DNA from: Spartobacteria bacterium
Lineage (GTDB): Bacteria; Verrucomicrobiota; Verrucomicrobiae; Chthoniobacterales; UBA6821
Assembly (NCBI GenBank): GCA_003136515.1
Contig: PLEU01000140.1
Span: 4,675 to 16,604 of the forward strand
Direction: 5' to 3'
DNA: 11,930 nt
Below are positions 1 to 6,818 of the stretch, one piece after another; position 1 is the stretch's first letter, and each line of letters opens with the position of its first letter. Both the position numbers and the translations under genes were made by a program. The notes beneath the pieces are model-generated. The model was not told the origin of the DNA. It saw only the letters and a list, made by a program, of their open reading frames with translations, and did no database searches.

Positions 1-564
1 GAATTCGGGGATCTGAATCAGATCGTCAACGAGACAATTCCCGCATTGCGCAAGGTTCAGACCATGGGCAAAGTTCGTTTTGTCGGGATCAGCGGACTGC
101 CCCTGAAACTCTTTGCCCATGTGATGGATCAGGTGGAAGTGGACCAGATCCAATCCTACTGCCATTATTGCCTCAACGACACATCGCTTATCGAACTGCT
201 GCCCTATCTTCAGGGCAAAAAAGTCGCCATCTTCAACGCCGCACCACTGGCCATGCGTCTTCTAAGCAATGAAGGTCCCCCGGATTGGCATCCTGCACCG
301 GAGATACTGAAGGCAAAATGCGATGAGGCAGCCCGGTTCTGTCGGGAGCATGGAAGCGATATTGGGACCCTTGCGTTGCAATTTTCAACCGCCAATCCAG
401 AGATTCCAACCTGCATCGTTGGCACTGCCTCCCCTTCCAGGATACTTAATTACATTCGTGAAATCGAGCAACCGATGGATCCGGCAATTCTGAGTGGCGT
501 TCAGGAGATACTCGCTCCGGTTCATAATATGAGTTGGCCGTCAGGACTTCCTGTGAACCAATAA
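1..564 (+). CDS. Aldo/keto reductase, L-galactose/L-fucose 1-dehydrogenase type (5' end missing)
   Basis: The reading frame is open from base 1, so this is the C-terminal 187 residues of a protein whose start lies left of the window; the TTG at 46 is not the real start. The visible part begins E-F-G-D-L-N-Q-I-V-N-E-T and runs through GKVRFVGISGLPL (TIM-barrel strand), SYCHY, the NAD(P)-binding segment (NAAPLAM, then GPPDWHPAPE) and the ending APVHNMSWPSG. From memory this follows the plant L-galactose dehydrogenase / bacterial D-threo-aldose (L-fucose) 1-dehydrogenase branch of the AKR superfamily almost block for block. Members oxidise the aldose at C1 to the lactone with NAD(P). The Asp/Tyr/Lys/His catalytic tetrad precedes this part and cannot be checked; the window seems to open just after the catalytic His. 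It is the first visible gene of a four-gene operon, 6 bp ahead of the next. Family assignment is firm; the exact sugar (L-fucose, L-galactose, D-arabinose) is inference. Confidence 0.88.
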   Translation, partial: EFGDLNQIVNETIPALRKVQTMGKVRFVGISGLPLKLFAHVMDQVEVDQIQSYCHYCLNDTSLIELLPYLQGKKVAIFNAAPLAMRLLSNEGPPDWHPAPEILKAKCDEAARFCREHGSDIGTLALQFSTANPEIPTCIVGTASPSRILNYIREIEQPMDPAILSGVQEILAPVHNMSWPSGLPVNQ

Positions 565-570
565 TTCATC

Positions 571-1260
571 ATGGTGACAAATCCTGTGTCCGTGAGCTTA
601 GTATCAGAAAACGAAGCCGGGCTTTTTCAACTGATGAAAGAGGTGCTCTACACCCCTGTAGTGGGTGACATTCTTGATGGCCTTGGATGCTATCATCAGT
701 TTCTTCCCCAGCCGATCCAGCCGGCCCTGACCTCCATGAAGATGGTTGGCCGTGCAATGCCTGCACTGATGATCGATGTCTATGGTCCACAGGAAAAACC
801 CTTCGGACTTCTCACAGAGGCTCTGGATCAGCTGCGGCCCGGTGAAGTCTATATTGCCTCCGGAGGAGCAATGCGCTGTGCCTACTGGGGAGAGATTCTC
901 ACGGCCACAGCCCGTTCACGCGGCGCTGCTGGGGCGGTAGTTAATGGGTTTCATCGTGATACTCCGCAGATGCTAGAGCAGAATTGGCCGGTATTTAGCC
1001 GGGGGCGTTTTGCCCAAGATTCTAGCGTGCGAACGAAGGTCGTAGACTTTCGCTGCCCCATTGAAATTGGTAACGTCTGGATCGAGCCGGGCGACCTTGT
1101 CTTCGCCGATCTGGATGGCGTCGTGATCGTTCCGCAGAAACATGAAAAAGAAGTCATCGCCGGAGCCCTTGAAAAGGCTCGCGGTGAAAAACTCGTCCGC
1201 AAAGAGATCGAAGCTGGAATGTCCAGTACAGAGGCCTTTAAGAAATATGGCATATTATAA
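571..1260 (+). CDS. RraA family protein, probable HMG/CHA-type class II aldolase
   Basis: 229 residues, typical for the family. The RraA/4-hydroxy-4-methyl-2-oxoglutarate aldolase fold is shown by the N-terminal [12 protein letters not shown] (28-39), GRAMPA (60-65), GEIL (107-110), [13 protein letters not shown] (118-130) and the closing [15 protein letters not shown]. Enzymatic members use the Arg-Asp pair (here R129 and D130) for pyruvate and divalent metal and the GE(L/I)L glutamate near the active site. All are kept, so this is more likely a lyase than an RNase E inhibitor. Known reactions are retro-aldol cleavage of 4-hydroxy-2-oxo acids to pyruvate and oxaloacetate decarboxylation. Between sugar dehydrogenases it could split a 2-keto-3-deoxy sugar acid into pyruvate plus lactaldehyde or another aldehyde; that is inference. 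The ATG at 571 lies 6 bp after the previous stop and has no Shine-Dalgarno; GTG is the next codon. Annotation as demethylmenaquinone methyltransferase, common for this family, would be misleading. Confidence 0.87.
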   Translation: MVTNPVSVSLVSENEAGLFQLMKEVLYTPVVGDILDGLGCYHQFLPQPIQPALTSMKMVGRAMPALMIDVYGPQEKPFGLLTEALDQLRPGEVYIASGGAMRCAYWGEILTATARSRGAAGAVVNGFHRDTPQMLEQNWPVFSRGRFAQDSSVRTKVVDFRCPIEIGNVWIEPGDLVFADLDGVVIVPQKHEKEVIAGALEKARGEKLVRKEIEAGMSSTEAFKKYGIL

Positions 1261-1269
1261 CAACAACCA

Positions 1270-2049
1270 ATGACAACATCCGCTTCTCCATTTGCGAAAA
1301 TTTTCTCCCTTGAAGGTGAACACGCCCTCATTACCGGCGGTGGCACTGGACTCGGTCTTGCCATCGCCAAATGCTTCGTCGCTGCCGGAGCCAGGGTGAC
1401 GATTGTCGGACGTCGACCCGAGCCGCTTCAGGAAGCGTGCAAGGCCATGGGGTCATATGCCGCCTCTCTTGCGGCGGACATCACTGATCAGGCGCGTGTA
1501 CTCACACTGGTTTCCGAGGCGGAGGAAAAGCAGGGTCCGGTGAGCATTCTCGTAAACAACGCAGGTATTCATTTGAAAAAGCCTGCGGAAGTCACCTCTG
1601 ATGCAGAATTTCAGGCGGTGATTCAGACTCATCTTTTCGCCGCGTTTTCACTGAGCAGGGAGGCTGCTAAAGGAATGCTCGAGCGAGGACGAGGGAGCAT
1701 TCTTTTCACCGCCTCCATGACCTCTTTTATCGGCATGACTCAGGTGGTTGCTTATTCCGCAGCGAAGTCTGCTTACCTCGGTGTGGTGCGAGCTCTTGCA
1801 GCCGACTGGTCGGGCAAGGGAATCCGGGTCAATGCCATTGCTCCGGGGTGGATCGCCTCGGCGATGACCGACAAAGCCTTTGCCGCCGATCCAGCAAGGA
1901 AGGCGAAAGTACTGAGCCGTACACCGATGGGTCACATGGGCGACCCTGACGATATTGGCTGGGCTGCCGTTTACTTGAGTTCCCCTGCCGCGAAATTCGT
2001 CACAGGAACTGTCCTGCCGATCGATGGCGGTGCAAGCATTGGTTTTTAA
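1270..2049 (+). CDS. Short-chain dehydrogenase/reductase (gluconate 5-dehydrogenase / KduD-like)
   Basis: 259 residues, a full-length classical SDR. The cofactor loop is TGGGTGLG (22-29), followed by GRR at 47-49, which may favour NADP(H). D70 closes the adenine pocket, NNAG is at 96-99, catalytic Ser is S149, and the YxxxK pair is Y162/K166 (YSAAK). The N-terminal [13 protein letters not shown] and the ending [15 protein letters not shown] resemble gluconate 5-dehydrogenases, KduD and 2-keto-3-deoxy-L-fuconate dehydrogenases, which oxidise or reduce a sugar-acid hydroxyl/keto group in the cytoplasm. The position that usually holds the structural/catalytic Asn of SDRs (in 'vNl') is His121 here; some SDRs, such as the MFE-2 type, also have His. 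The gene starts 9 bp after the previous stop, at an ATG preceded by an A/C-rich leader (aacaacaacca) without Shine-Dalgarno. In this operon a sugar-acid dehydrogenase is the natural reading; the substrate is unknown. Confidence 0.9.
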   Translation: MTTSASPFAKIFSLEGEHALITGGGTGLGLAIAKCFVAAGARVTIVGRRPEPLQEACKAMGSYAASLAADITDQARVLTLVSEAEEKQGPVSILVNNAGIHLKKPAEVTSDAEFQAVIQTHLFAAFSLSREAAKGMLERGRGSILFTASMTSFIGMTQVVAYSAAKSAYLGVVRALAADWSGKGIRVNAIAPGWIASAMTDKAFAADPARKAKVLSRTPMGHMGDPDDIGWAAVYLSSPAAKFVTGTVLPIDGGASIGF

Positions 2050-2050
2050 G

Positions 2051-3070
2051 GTGAAGACATTCCTTGTCAACAGCCCTAGGTCGTTCGCTTTCGGGCAGGC
2101 ATCCAAGCCCGAACCCAAGGGCGGAGAAGTGTTACTCAAAATCGATAGGGTTGGACTCTGCGGTTCGGATCTGACGACCTTTCGCGGAGCCAACCCATTG
2201 GTTTCATATCCCCGCATTCCGGGACATGAAATTGCAGCGTTTATTGAGGCAGTCGGTGAGGGAGTGCCTGGGATCTTGAAGCCAGGACTGCTCGTGACTG
2301 CCGTACCCTACACAACTTGCGGCAGCTGTCCTGCTTGTCGTGCCAACCGCCACAATGCCTGCCAGTACAATCAGACACTCGGCGTGCAACGCGACGGCGC
2401 ATTGACTGAATACCTCGCGCTGCCATGGCAGAAGGTACTTTATTCCCCCAGTCTGACTGCCCGGGAATACGCCTTGGTCGAGCCACTTTCCGTCGGTTTT
2501 CATGCGGTGGAACGGGGGCGTGTGACCGCCGCAGATACCGTGGCTGTATTCGGGGCCGGAATGATCGGCCTCGGGGCGATTGCGGGGGCGGCACTCCGGA
2601 AAAAGGCGCGTGTTATCGCCATTGATCTTGACGATCATAAGTTGGCCATTGCCACGAAAGCGGGTGCCTCGGAAGTGATCAATTCCAAAACAGAGAATCT
2701 ACACGAACGGCTCCGGGAACTGACCGGAGGGAACGGCCCTTCTGTGGTGATTGAGGCGGTGGGTGTGGCGGAGACATTTGTCGCTGCTGTGAATGAGGTC
2801 TCTTTTGCCGGTCGTGTCGTTTATATCGGCTATGCCAAGGCACCCGTTACCTACGAATCAAAGTTTTTTGTCATGAAGGAACTCGATATTATGGGATCGC
2901 GTAATGCACTTCCCGAGGATTTTGAGAATGTGATTTCCGTCTTGGAATCGGGGCTTTATCCCGTTGATGAGACGATCACCCGTACTGTCCCCTTTACGGA
3001 CGCGGGCGATGCGTTGCTTGACTGGCACAACAATCCGGCGCAGACCACAAAAATTCATATCTGCATCTGA
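2051..3070 (+). CDS. Zinc-dependent medium-chain alcohol/polyol dehydrogenase
   Basis: I start at the GTG 1 bp after the SDR stop, giving 339 residues beginning MKTFLVNSP, the usual N-terminus and length for the threonine / L-idonate / galactitol dehydrogenase branch of the MDR superfamily. An in-frame ATG at 2024 would add nine residues that overlap the SDR and match nothing in the family. The catalytic zinc site is C37 (GLCGSD), H59-E60 (GHE) and E144 (EPLSV). The structural zinc loop is complete: C90, C93, C96, C104. The Rossmann motif GAGMIG is at 168-173, and D192 at the end of the second strand points to NAD. It probably oxidises a secondary hydroxyl of a sugar, sugar acid or polyol in the cytoplasm. 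As the fourth gene of the operon it may act on a side branch or on the aldehyde/diol product of the aldolase; L-lactaldehyde/propanediol chemistry is one option. Substrate unknown. Confidence 0.9.
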   Translation: MKTFLVNSPRSFAFGQASKPEPKGGEVLLKIDRVGLCGSDLTTFRGANPLVSYPRIPGHEIAAFIEAVGEGVPGILKPGLLVTAVPYTTCGSCPACRANRHNACQYNQTLGVQRDGALTEYLALPWQKVLYSPSLTAREYALVEPLSVGFHAVERGRVTAADTVAVFGAGMIGLGAIAGAALRKKARVIAIDLDDHKLAIATKAGASEVINSKTENLHERLRELTGGNGPSVVIEAVGVAETFVAAVNEVSFAGRVVYIGYAKAPVTYESKFFVMKELDIMGSRNALPEDFENVISVLESGLYPVDETITRTVPFTDAGDALLDWHNNPAQTTKIHICI

Positions 3071-3127
3071 TCGCTCCAAATCTGTCCGCTTCCGAATACG
3101 ATTCAGACCGTGTTGTCGAAAAGGGTT

Positions 3128-5404
3128 CTATTGTACCTTCAGAACGCCGAGTTGGCGAATGTCAGTGCTGGAGGCACCGATCTCCATGAGGACCTGCCCC
3201 GGTTCCACGACCCAGCCGACGCCGGTTTTCCAGAATTTCAATTGTTCCCAGCCCAAAGTGAATGTGACGGTCTTTGATTCACCCGGTTGCAGCGTGATGC
3301 GCTGGAATCCTTTGAGTTCCTTGACCGGCCTCTTGAGGGAGGTGTAATCTTGGCGTGTGTAGAGCTGCACAATTTCATCTCCCGCCCGTTGGCCTGTATT
3401 TCTGATGACGACCGAGACTGTAGCTTTCTGCCCGGCATATTGACTGGCACTGATGGTGGCGGGATCGATTTTCAGTCCGGAGTACTCAAAGCTTGTATAA
3501 CTCAGGCCGAATCCGAAGGGGTAGAGCGGACCGAATGGTGACTGGTAGAAATTAAGCGGTCCTGTGGTCAAGGGATGATTGTAGTAGCAGGGGATCTGTC
3601 CCAGATTGCGGGGGAAGGAAACTGAGAGCTTACCGCCCGGATTTACTTGGCCGAAAAGTACTTCGCCGACGGCGGTGCCAGCAGCCTGACCGAGATACCA
3701 GCTCTCCACGATGGCCGGTACATGGTCGTTAATCCAGTTAATCGTCAGAGGCGCACCGTTTTCGAGGACGACGACCACCGGCTTACCGGTTGCCTGCATG
3801 GCCTCGACAAGCTTTTCCTGGCCCCCATGAAGATCGAGGTTGTCGCGGTCGAGATTTTCTCCAACCTGATCCCGGGTCTGGCCCACGACAGCCACGATCA
3901 CATCGGCGCTGGTGGCTGCTGCAACAGCTGCCGGCAGGGCATCGGCGGAGGAATCGTCAATGGTGCAACCGGGCTGAAAGGAGACTTGTGTTGCCGGGCC
4001 GGCGGCAGCTTTGATGCCATCAAGCATGTTGACGTAGAACTTTGGTCTGCTCGTGGAGTAACCTCCAAGGTTGGTTTTCACAGCCAGAGGGCCGACGACG
4101 AGGATATTCTTCACCTTGGTGGTATCAAGAGGGAGGAGCCCTCCTTGGTCTTTCAGAAGAACGATGGCCTTCTCGGCTGCGAGCAAGGCTAGTTTGTCAT
4201 GGGCGGGATCAGTCAGAACCTTGAGGTAATCCGGTCGACGGCCCACGGTCGGAGCCGTGAACCTGCCATCTCTCACCGCCACAGCAAAGGGATCTTCGGG
4301 ACCTTTATAATTCAGAATGTCCTGTTTGGTTTTATCACCACCGTTTTGAATCGTGCCGGGAGTGACCAGTCCCAGCAGGCGAAGTTTCATGGTGAGCACA
4401 TGACGCACTGCACGATCGACTATTTCCATGGGAAGTGCGCCTGAGTTTACAGAGTTAAGTAGGGTGCTCTTGTACACATCACCTGGGAGTTCCACATCGA
4501 CGCCGGCTTCGATAGCTCTCACAGCGGCATTGTCGGGACTCGTTGCATAGCGATGGCCGAAGTCGCCGCCTTGGGTGAAAAGCTTGGGGATGTCGCCCGC
4601 GTCAGAGATGACGAATCCGTTGAATCCCCATTCCTTCCGAAGCAAATCCTGAAGCAGCCACGAATTGGCATGGCAGGGCACTCCATTGATAGCATGGTGG
4701 GCTGGCATAATCGCGCCGGCTTGCGCCTCTTTGACCGCCGCTTCGAAGGGAGCAAAATAAATTTCACGAAGCACACGGTCGGAGGTTTCAATATCCTCGC
4801 CATTTTCACCTCCAAACGGTTCGCCATCGGCCACAAAATGCTTCGGGGTGGCAATCACATGATTCGAACTGAAACGATCCGCCCCCGTTCCCTGCAATCC
4901 GTTGATGAAAGCGACACCGTCGCGACTGACGAGATATGGGTCTTCACCGTACGATTCCTCAACACGGCCCCAACGGGGATCGCGTGCGATACCTAGCATT
5001 GGACTTAGGGCCTGTCCGATGCCAAGGGCGCGTGCTTCCATAGCCGCCGTGCCACCGATTTGTTGCATCAGCTCGGGATCCCACATGGCCCCCATGGCGA
5101 TTGCCTGGGGAAAGCATGTGGCTCCGTCGCTTAGCACTCCATGGAGGAGTTCGGCCCACTCCAAGCTCGGAATGCCCAGGCGGGGAATTGCATTGTCCGA
5201 GTAGGAGAGCAATTGCGTGACCTTTTCCTCGGGGGTCATTTGCCGGATGAGACTATCCACCACCGACGCTAACTGCTGTGGAGGAACATGATTCCACTGT
5301 TGAGGTGCCGTTTGTGCCAGCGCACCGCATGAAAGGAGTTGAATGGAGAGAAGGGCTCCGGAGAAGCTCAGCAGGGAATGACGGAGGAGCGGATTAAGGG
5401 ACAT
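3128..5404 (-). CDS. Secreted GH3 beta-glycosidase (beta-glucosidase/xylosidase type)
   Basis: 758 residues. The signal peptide (H9-S25 hydrophobic core) can be cut at ALA|Q (after residue 30); Cys26 sits near it but is a poor lipobox. Domains: GH3 TIM barrel (about 40-345) with ARDPRWGRVEESYGEDPYL, substrate-binding K188-H189 and nucleophile D268 in VISDAGD; alpha/beta sandwich (about 400-640) with acid/base candidate E516 in GENLDR; fibronectin-III-like C-terminal domain (about 665-735; AGDEIVQLY, VKELKGF). It hydrolyses beta-linked sugars from non-reducing ends outside the cytoplasm; glucose or xylose specificity cannot be read. An unusual stretch of about 45 residues (348-395) separates the two catalytic domains. 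Last gene of the minus-strand group, 89 bp behind the lyase gene and convergent with the dehydrogenase operon. The ATG fits the signal peptide but has no Shine-Dalgarno; a run of six C lies 4 nt upstream. Confidence 0.93.
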   Translation of the reverse strand: MSLNPLLRHSLLSFSGALLSIQLLSCGALAQTAPQQWNHVPPQQLASVVDSLIRQMTPEEKVTQLLSYSDNAIPRLGIPSLEWAELLHGVLSDGATCFPQAIAMGAMWDPELMQQIGGTAAMEARALGIGQALSPMLGIARDPRWGRVEESYGEDPYLVSRDGVAFINGLQGTGADRFSSNHVIATPKHFVADGEPFGGENGEDIETSDRVLREIYFAPFEAAVKEAQAGAIMPAHHAINGVPCHANSWLLQDLLRKEWGFNGFVISDAGDIPKLFTQGGDFGHRYATSPDNAAVRAIEAGVDVELPGDVYKSTLLNSVNSGALPMEIVDRAVRHVLTMKLRLLGLVTPGTIQNGGDKTKQDILNYKGPEDPFAVAVRDGRFTAPTVGRRPDYLKVLTDPAHDKLALLAAEKAIVLLKDQGGLLPLDTTKVKNILVVGPLAVKTNLGGYSTSRPKFYVNMLDGIKAAAGPATQVSFQPGCTIDDSSADALPAAVAAATSADVIVAVVGQTRDQVGENLDRDNLDLHGGQEKLVEAMQATGKPVVVVLENGAPLTINWINDHVPAIVESWYLGQAAGTAVGEVLFGQVNPGGKLSVSFPRNLGQIPCYYNHPLTTGPLNFYQSPFGPLYPFGFGLSYTSFEYSGLKIDPATISASQYAGQKATVSVVIRNTGQRAGDEIVQLYTRQDYTSLKRPVKELKGFQRITLQPGESKTVTFTLGWEQLKFWKTGVGWVVEPGQVLMEIGASSTDIRQLGVLKVQ

Positions 5405-5436
5405 AAACGGGGGGTATTCAGGGTAGACTGGCGGAA

Positions 5437-5465
5437 AAAGTAAGAAATCAAGCGGTCGTTGACAA
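5437..5465 (-). promoter_or_regulatory. Possible sigma70-like promoter before the 758-residue GH3 gene
   Basis: In the 89-bp gap upstream of the GH3 start, reading the minus strand, TTGTCA (5460-5465) is followed after 17 bp by TACTTT (5437-5442). The -35 matches consensus at 5 of 6 bases and the -10 at only 3 of 6, so this is a weak candidate. The -35 box overlaps an 11-bp palindrome (5457-5467), a layout compatible with an operator, but a single short palindrome is easily chance. Confidence 0.2.
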
Positions 5466-5467
5466 CG
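5457..5467. repeat. Short palindrome CGTTG-A-CAACG
   Basis: A perfect 5+1+5 inverted repeat in the gap between the lyase gene and the 758-residue GH3 gene, overlapping the candidate -35 box. It is too short to be a terminator stem and has no T-run after it. It could be a half-size operator or chance. Confidence 0.35.
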
Positions 5468-5493
5468 AGAATGGGTGGTGGTGGTTAGCTGAT

Positions 5494-6669
5494 TTATTGA
5501 AGTTTTGGAAGCAGTGTCTGATCGGTGGGCAGCAACGTGTAGGTCAGGGTGCCGATGCCGGGATGATCGACACTCCAGGGCTCTGGCCGATAGTGCATGG
5601 CGATCGTCTGCGTGTAGAGGGCCGGGAGATGCTTCCGATTCACATAATGATTCCAGACCATCTCATAGACGGGGGAGAATTTTCCGCGTCCCTGAGCCGA
5701 GATCACTTTCCAAGGTCCCATGGTTCCGCGATGAAAACTGGGGTCGAAGGGGACGTCGTAGCCGAGATTATACTTAGCCGTATATTCAAAACCGGTGAGC
5801 AATCTATTGTCCGCGTAACCGTAGAGATCGATACCCTGATTCCAGGCAATCTCAGCAGCTTCGGCGAGATGTGCGATGCCTCCTTGCGTATGAATCTGAT
5901 CGCGTCCGCTCTCCCCGCATTGGCCGTTGGGTGAGATGTATTGCGTAACTCCGCAGAGCATCTTTCCCTGACCCCCATAACGGTAGGCATTGATTCCACG
6001 AGTAAAAATCTCATGGTCGTTACAGAAGATGCCGATGGAAAGAAGTGTCGGAATTTCACAGGTGCCCCAGTTCGCATCCGCGAGATCCTTGACAACGGGA
6101 TACCATACCTTTTTGAGCCATGACTGGCATTGGGCGATCTTCTCAGGGGGCCAGTCGGGATAGGTGGAGCGGAGGATCTCTGCTGCGTTTGCTACTTTAT
6201 AACCGTAAATGCCGGCAGCCAGAATCGCATCGGAGCCGCCGATTTGAGTGCAGGTGGAGCTCCAGGCATCAATGATCGCTACAGCTTTCTTCGCATAGGC
6301 CGTATTGCCGGTGATTTGCCAAGCGAGGGCATTGTAGTAGGCCGCCGACATGTCGTTGGCAAGTTGCGTTTGGCCGAGATTATGGGTCTTGTCCCGTCCT
6401 GCGATGGCCAGGGGAGAAGGCTTGTAGTTGGGAGTGAGAAAGGGGCATTTCTGAAAAGCTACCCATGAACTGGCCCATGGTTCTTCCCCCGCCGCGACCT
6501 TCTGCCTGATTCGGGCAAACTCTTCCTGGGTGTGAAGAGCGCCGGGATGGATGAAAGGTGCTGGATGCGCATCTTCGGCGGTTTCGGACGGTGAAACCGC
6601 CGATTCACAGAATGATGCTCCGAGCATTGCCATTGTGAGTACAAAGGCGTTTACCAGTGGGGATGGCAT
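5494..6669 (-). CDS. Secreted alginate-lyase-domain protein (PL38-like polysaccharide lyase)
   Basis: 391 residues. After a signal peptide (hydrophobic 5-20, likely cut near ESA|V, residue 24) comes HPGALHTQEEFARI, the start of the alginate_lyase (PF05426) all-alpha toroid. Conserved blocks: NLGQTQLANDMSAAYYNALAWQITG (uronate lyase core helix), DANWGTCEIPTLLSIGIF with N200-W201, ESGRDQIHTQGGIAHLAE with R256 and H260, and DLYGYADNRLLTGFEYTAKYNLG (281-303) with Y283/Y285/Y296. Lyases of this fold neutralise the uronate carboxylate and use Asn/His/Tyr to beta-eliminate; the candidates here are N200, H260 and one of the tyrosines. From memory the GRDQxHTQ and GFEYTAKYNLG blocks are closest to family PL38 (alginate and glucuronan lyases). 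The substrate is probably a uronic-acid polymer, acted on outside the cytoplasm. It sits between two secreted GH3 genes. Oddities: the signal peptide n-region has no Lys or Arg, and six C lie 2 nt before the ATG. Confidence 0.85.
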   Translation of the reverse strand: MPSPLVNAFVLTMAMLGASFCESAVSPSETAEDAHPAPFIHPGALHTQEEFARIRQKVAAGEEPWASSWVAFQKCPFLTPNYKPSPLAIAGRDKTHNLGQTQLANDMSAAYYNALAWQITGNTAYAKKAVAIIDAWSSTCTQIGGSDAILAAGIYGYKVANAAEILRSTYPDWPPEKIAQCQSWLKKVWYPVVKDLADANWGTCEIPTLLSIGIFCNDHEIFTRGINAYRYGGQGKMLCGVTQYISPNGQCGESGRDQIHTQGGIAHLAEAAEIAWNQGIDLYGYADNRLLTGFEYTAKYNLGYDVPFDPSFHRGTMGPWKVISAQGRGKFSPVYEMVWNHYVNRKHLPALYTQTIAMHYRPEPWSVDHPGIGTLTYTLLPTDQTLLPKLQ

Positions 6670-6699
6670 GTGGGGGGAGTGATATGCTGAAGTTAGAAG

Positions 6700-6722
6700 A
6701 GAGGTCAGCGAAAAGAGGTCAG
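6700..6722. repeat. Two 9-bp direct repeats upstream of the lyase gene
   Basis: AGAGGTCAG occurs at 6700-6708 and again at 6714-6722, a 14-bp period, inside the 149-bp gap between the PA14-GH3 gene and the lyase gene. On the transcribed strand this is CTGACCTCT twice, 31 to 53 bp upstream of the lyase ATG. Direct repeats at such a distance can be regulator half-sites. The rest of the gap is pyrimidine-rich on the plus strand (6762-6783), with no clear terminator hairpin. Confidence 0.4.
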
Positions 6723-6818
6723 GGAGCAGTCCAAGTCACAGAATTGCTTATATTGCATAGCCCATCTCTTTTTCTCTTTCTGTTTTCAGCTTTCAAGTTT
6801 CAACCTGTGATTTTCCGC

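Noticed and set aside
2024..2050. Upstream ATG for the zinc dehydrogenase
   Set aside because: It adds nine residues overlapping the SDR gene and not matching the family's N-terminus. GTG at 2051 gives a normal start and 1-bp operon spacing.
3071..3127. Possible bidirectional terminator between the convergent stop codons
   Set aside because: The only inverted repeat seen is a 4-bp stem (GAAT-ACG-ATTC) with no T-run, too weak to call.
5474..5485. (GGT)4 microsatellite in the lyase-GH3 gap
   Set aside because: Four trinucleotide copies are within chance for this composition, and no function is suggested by position.
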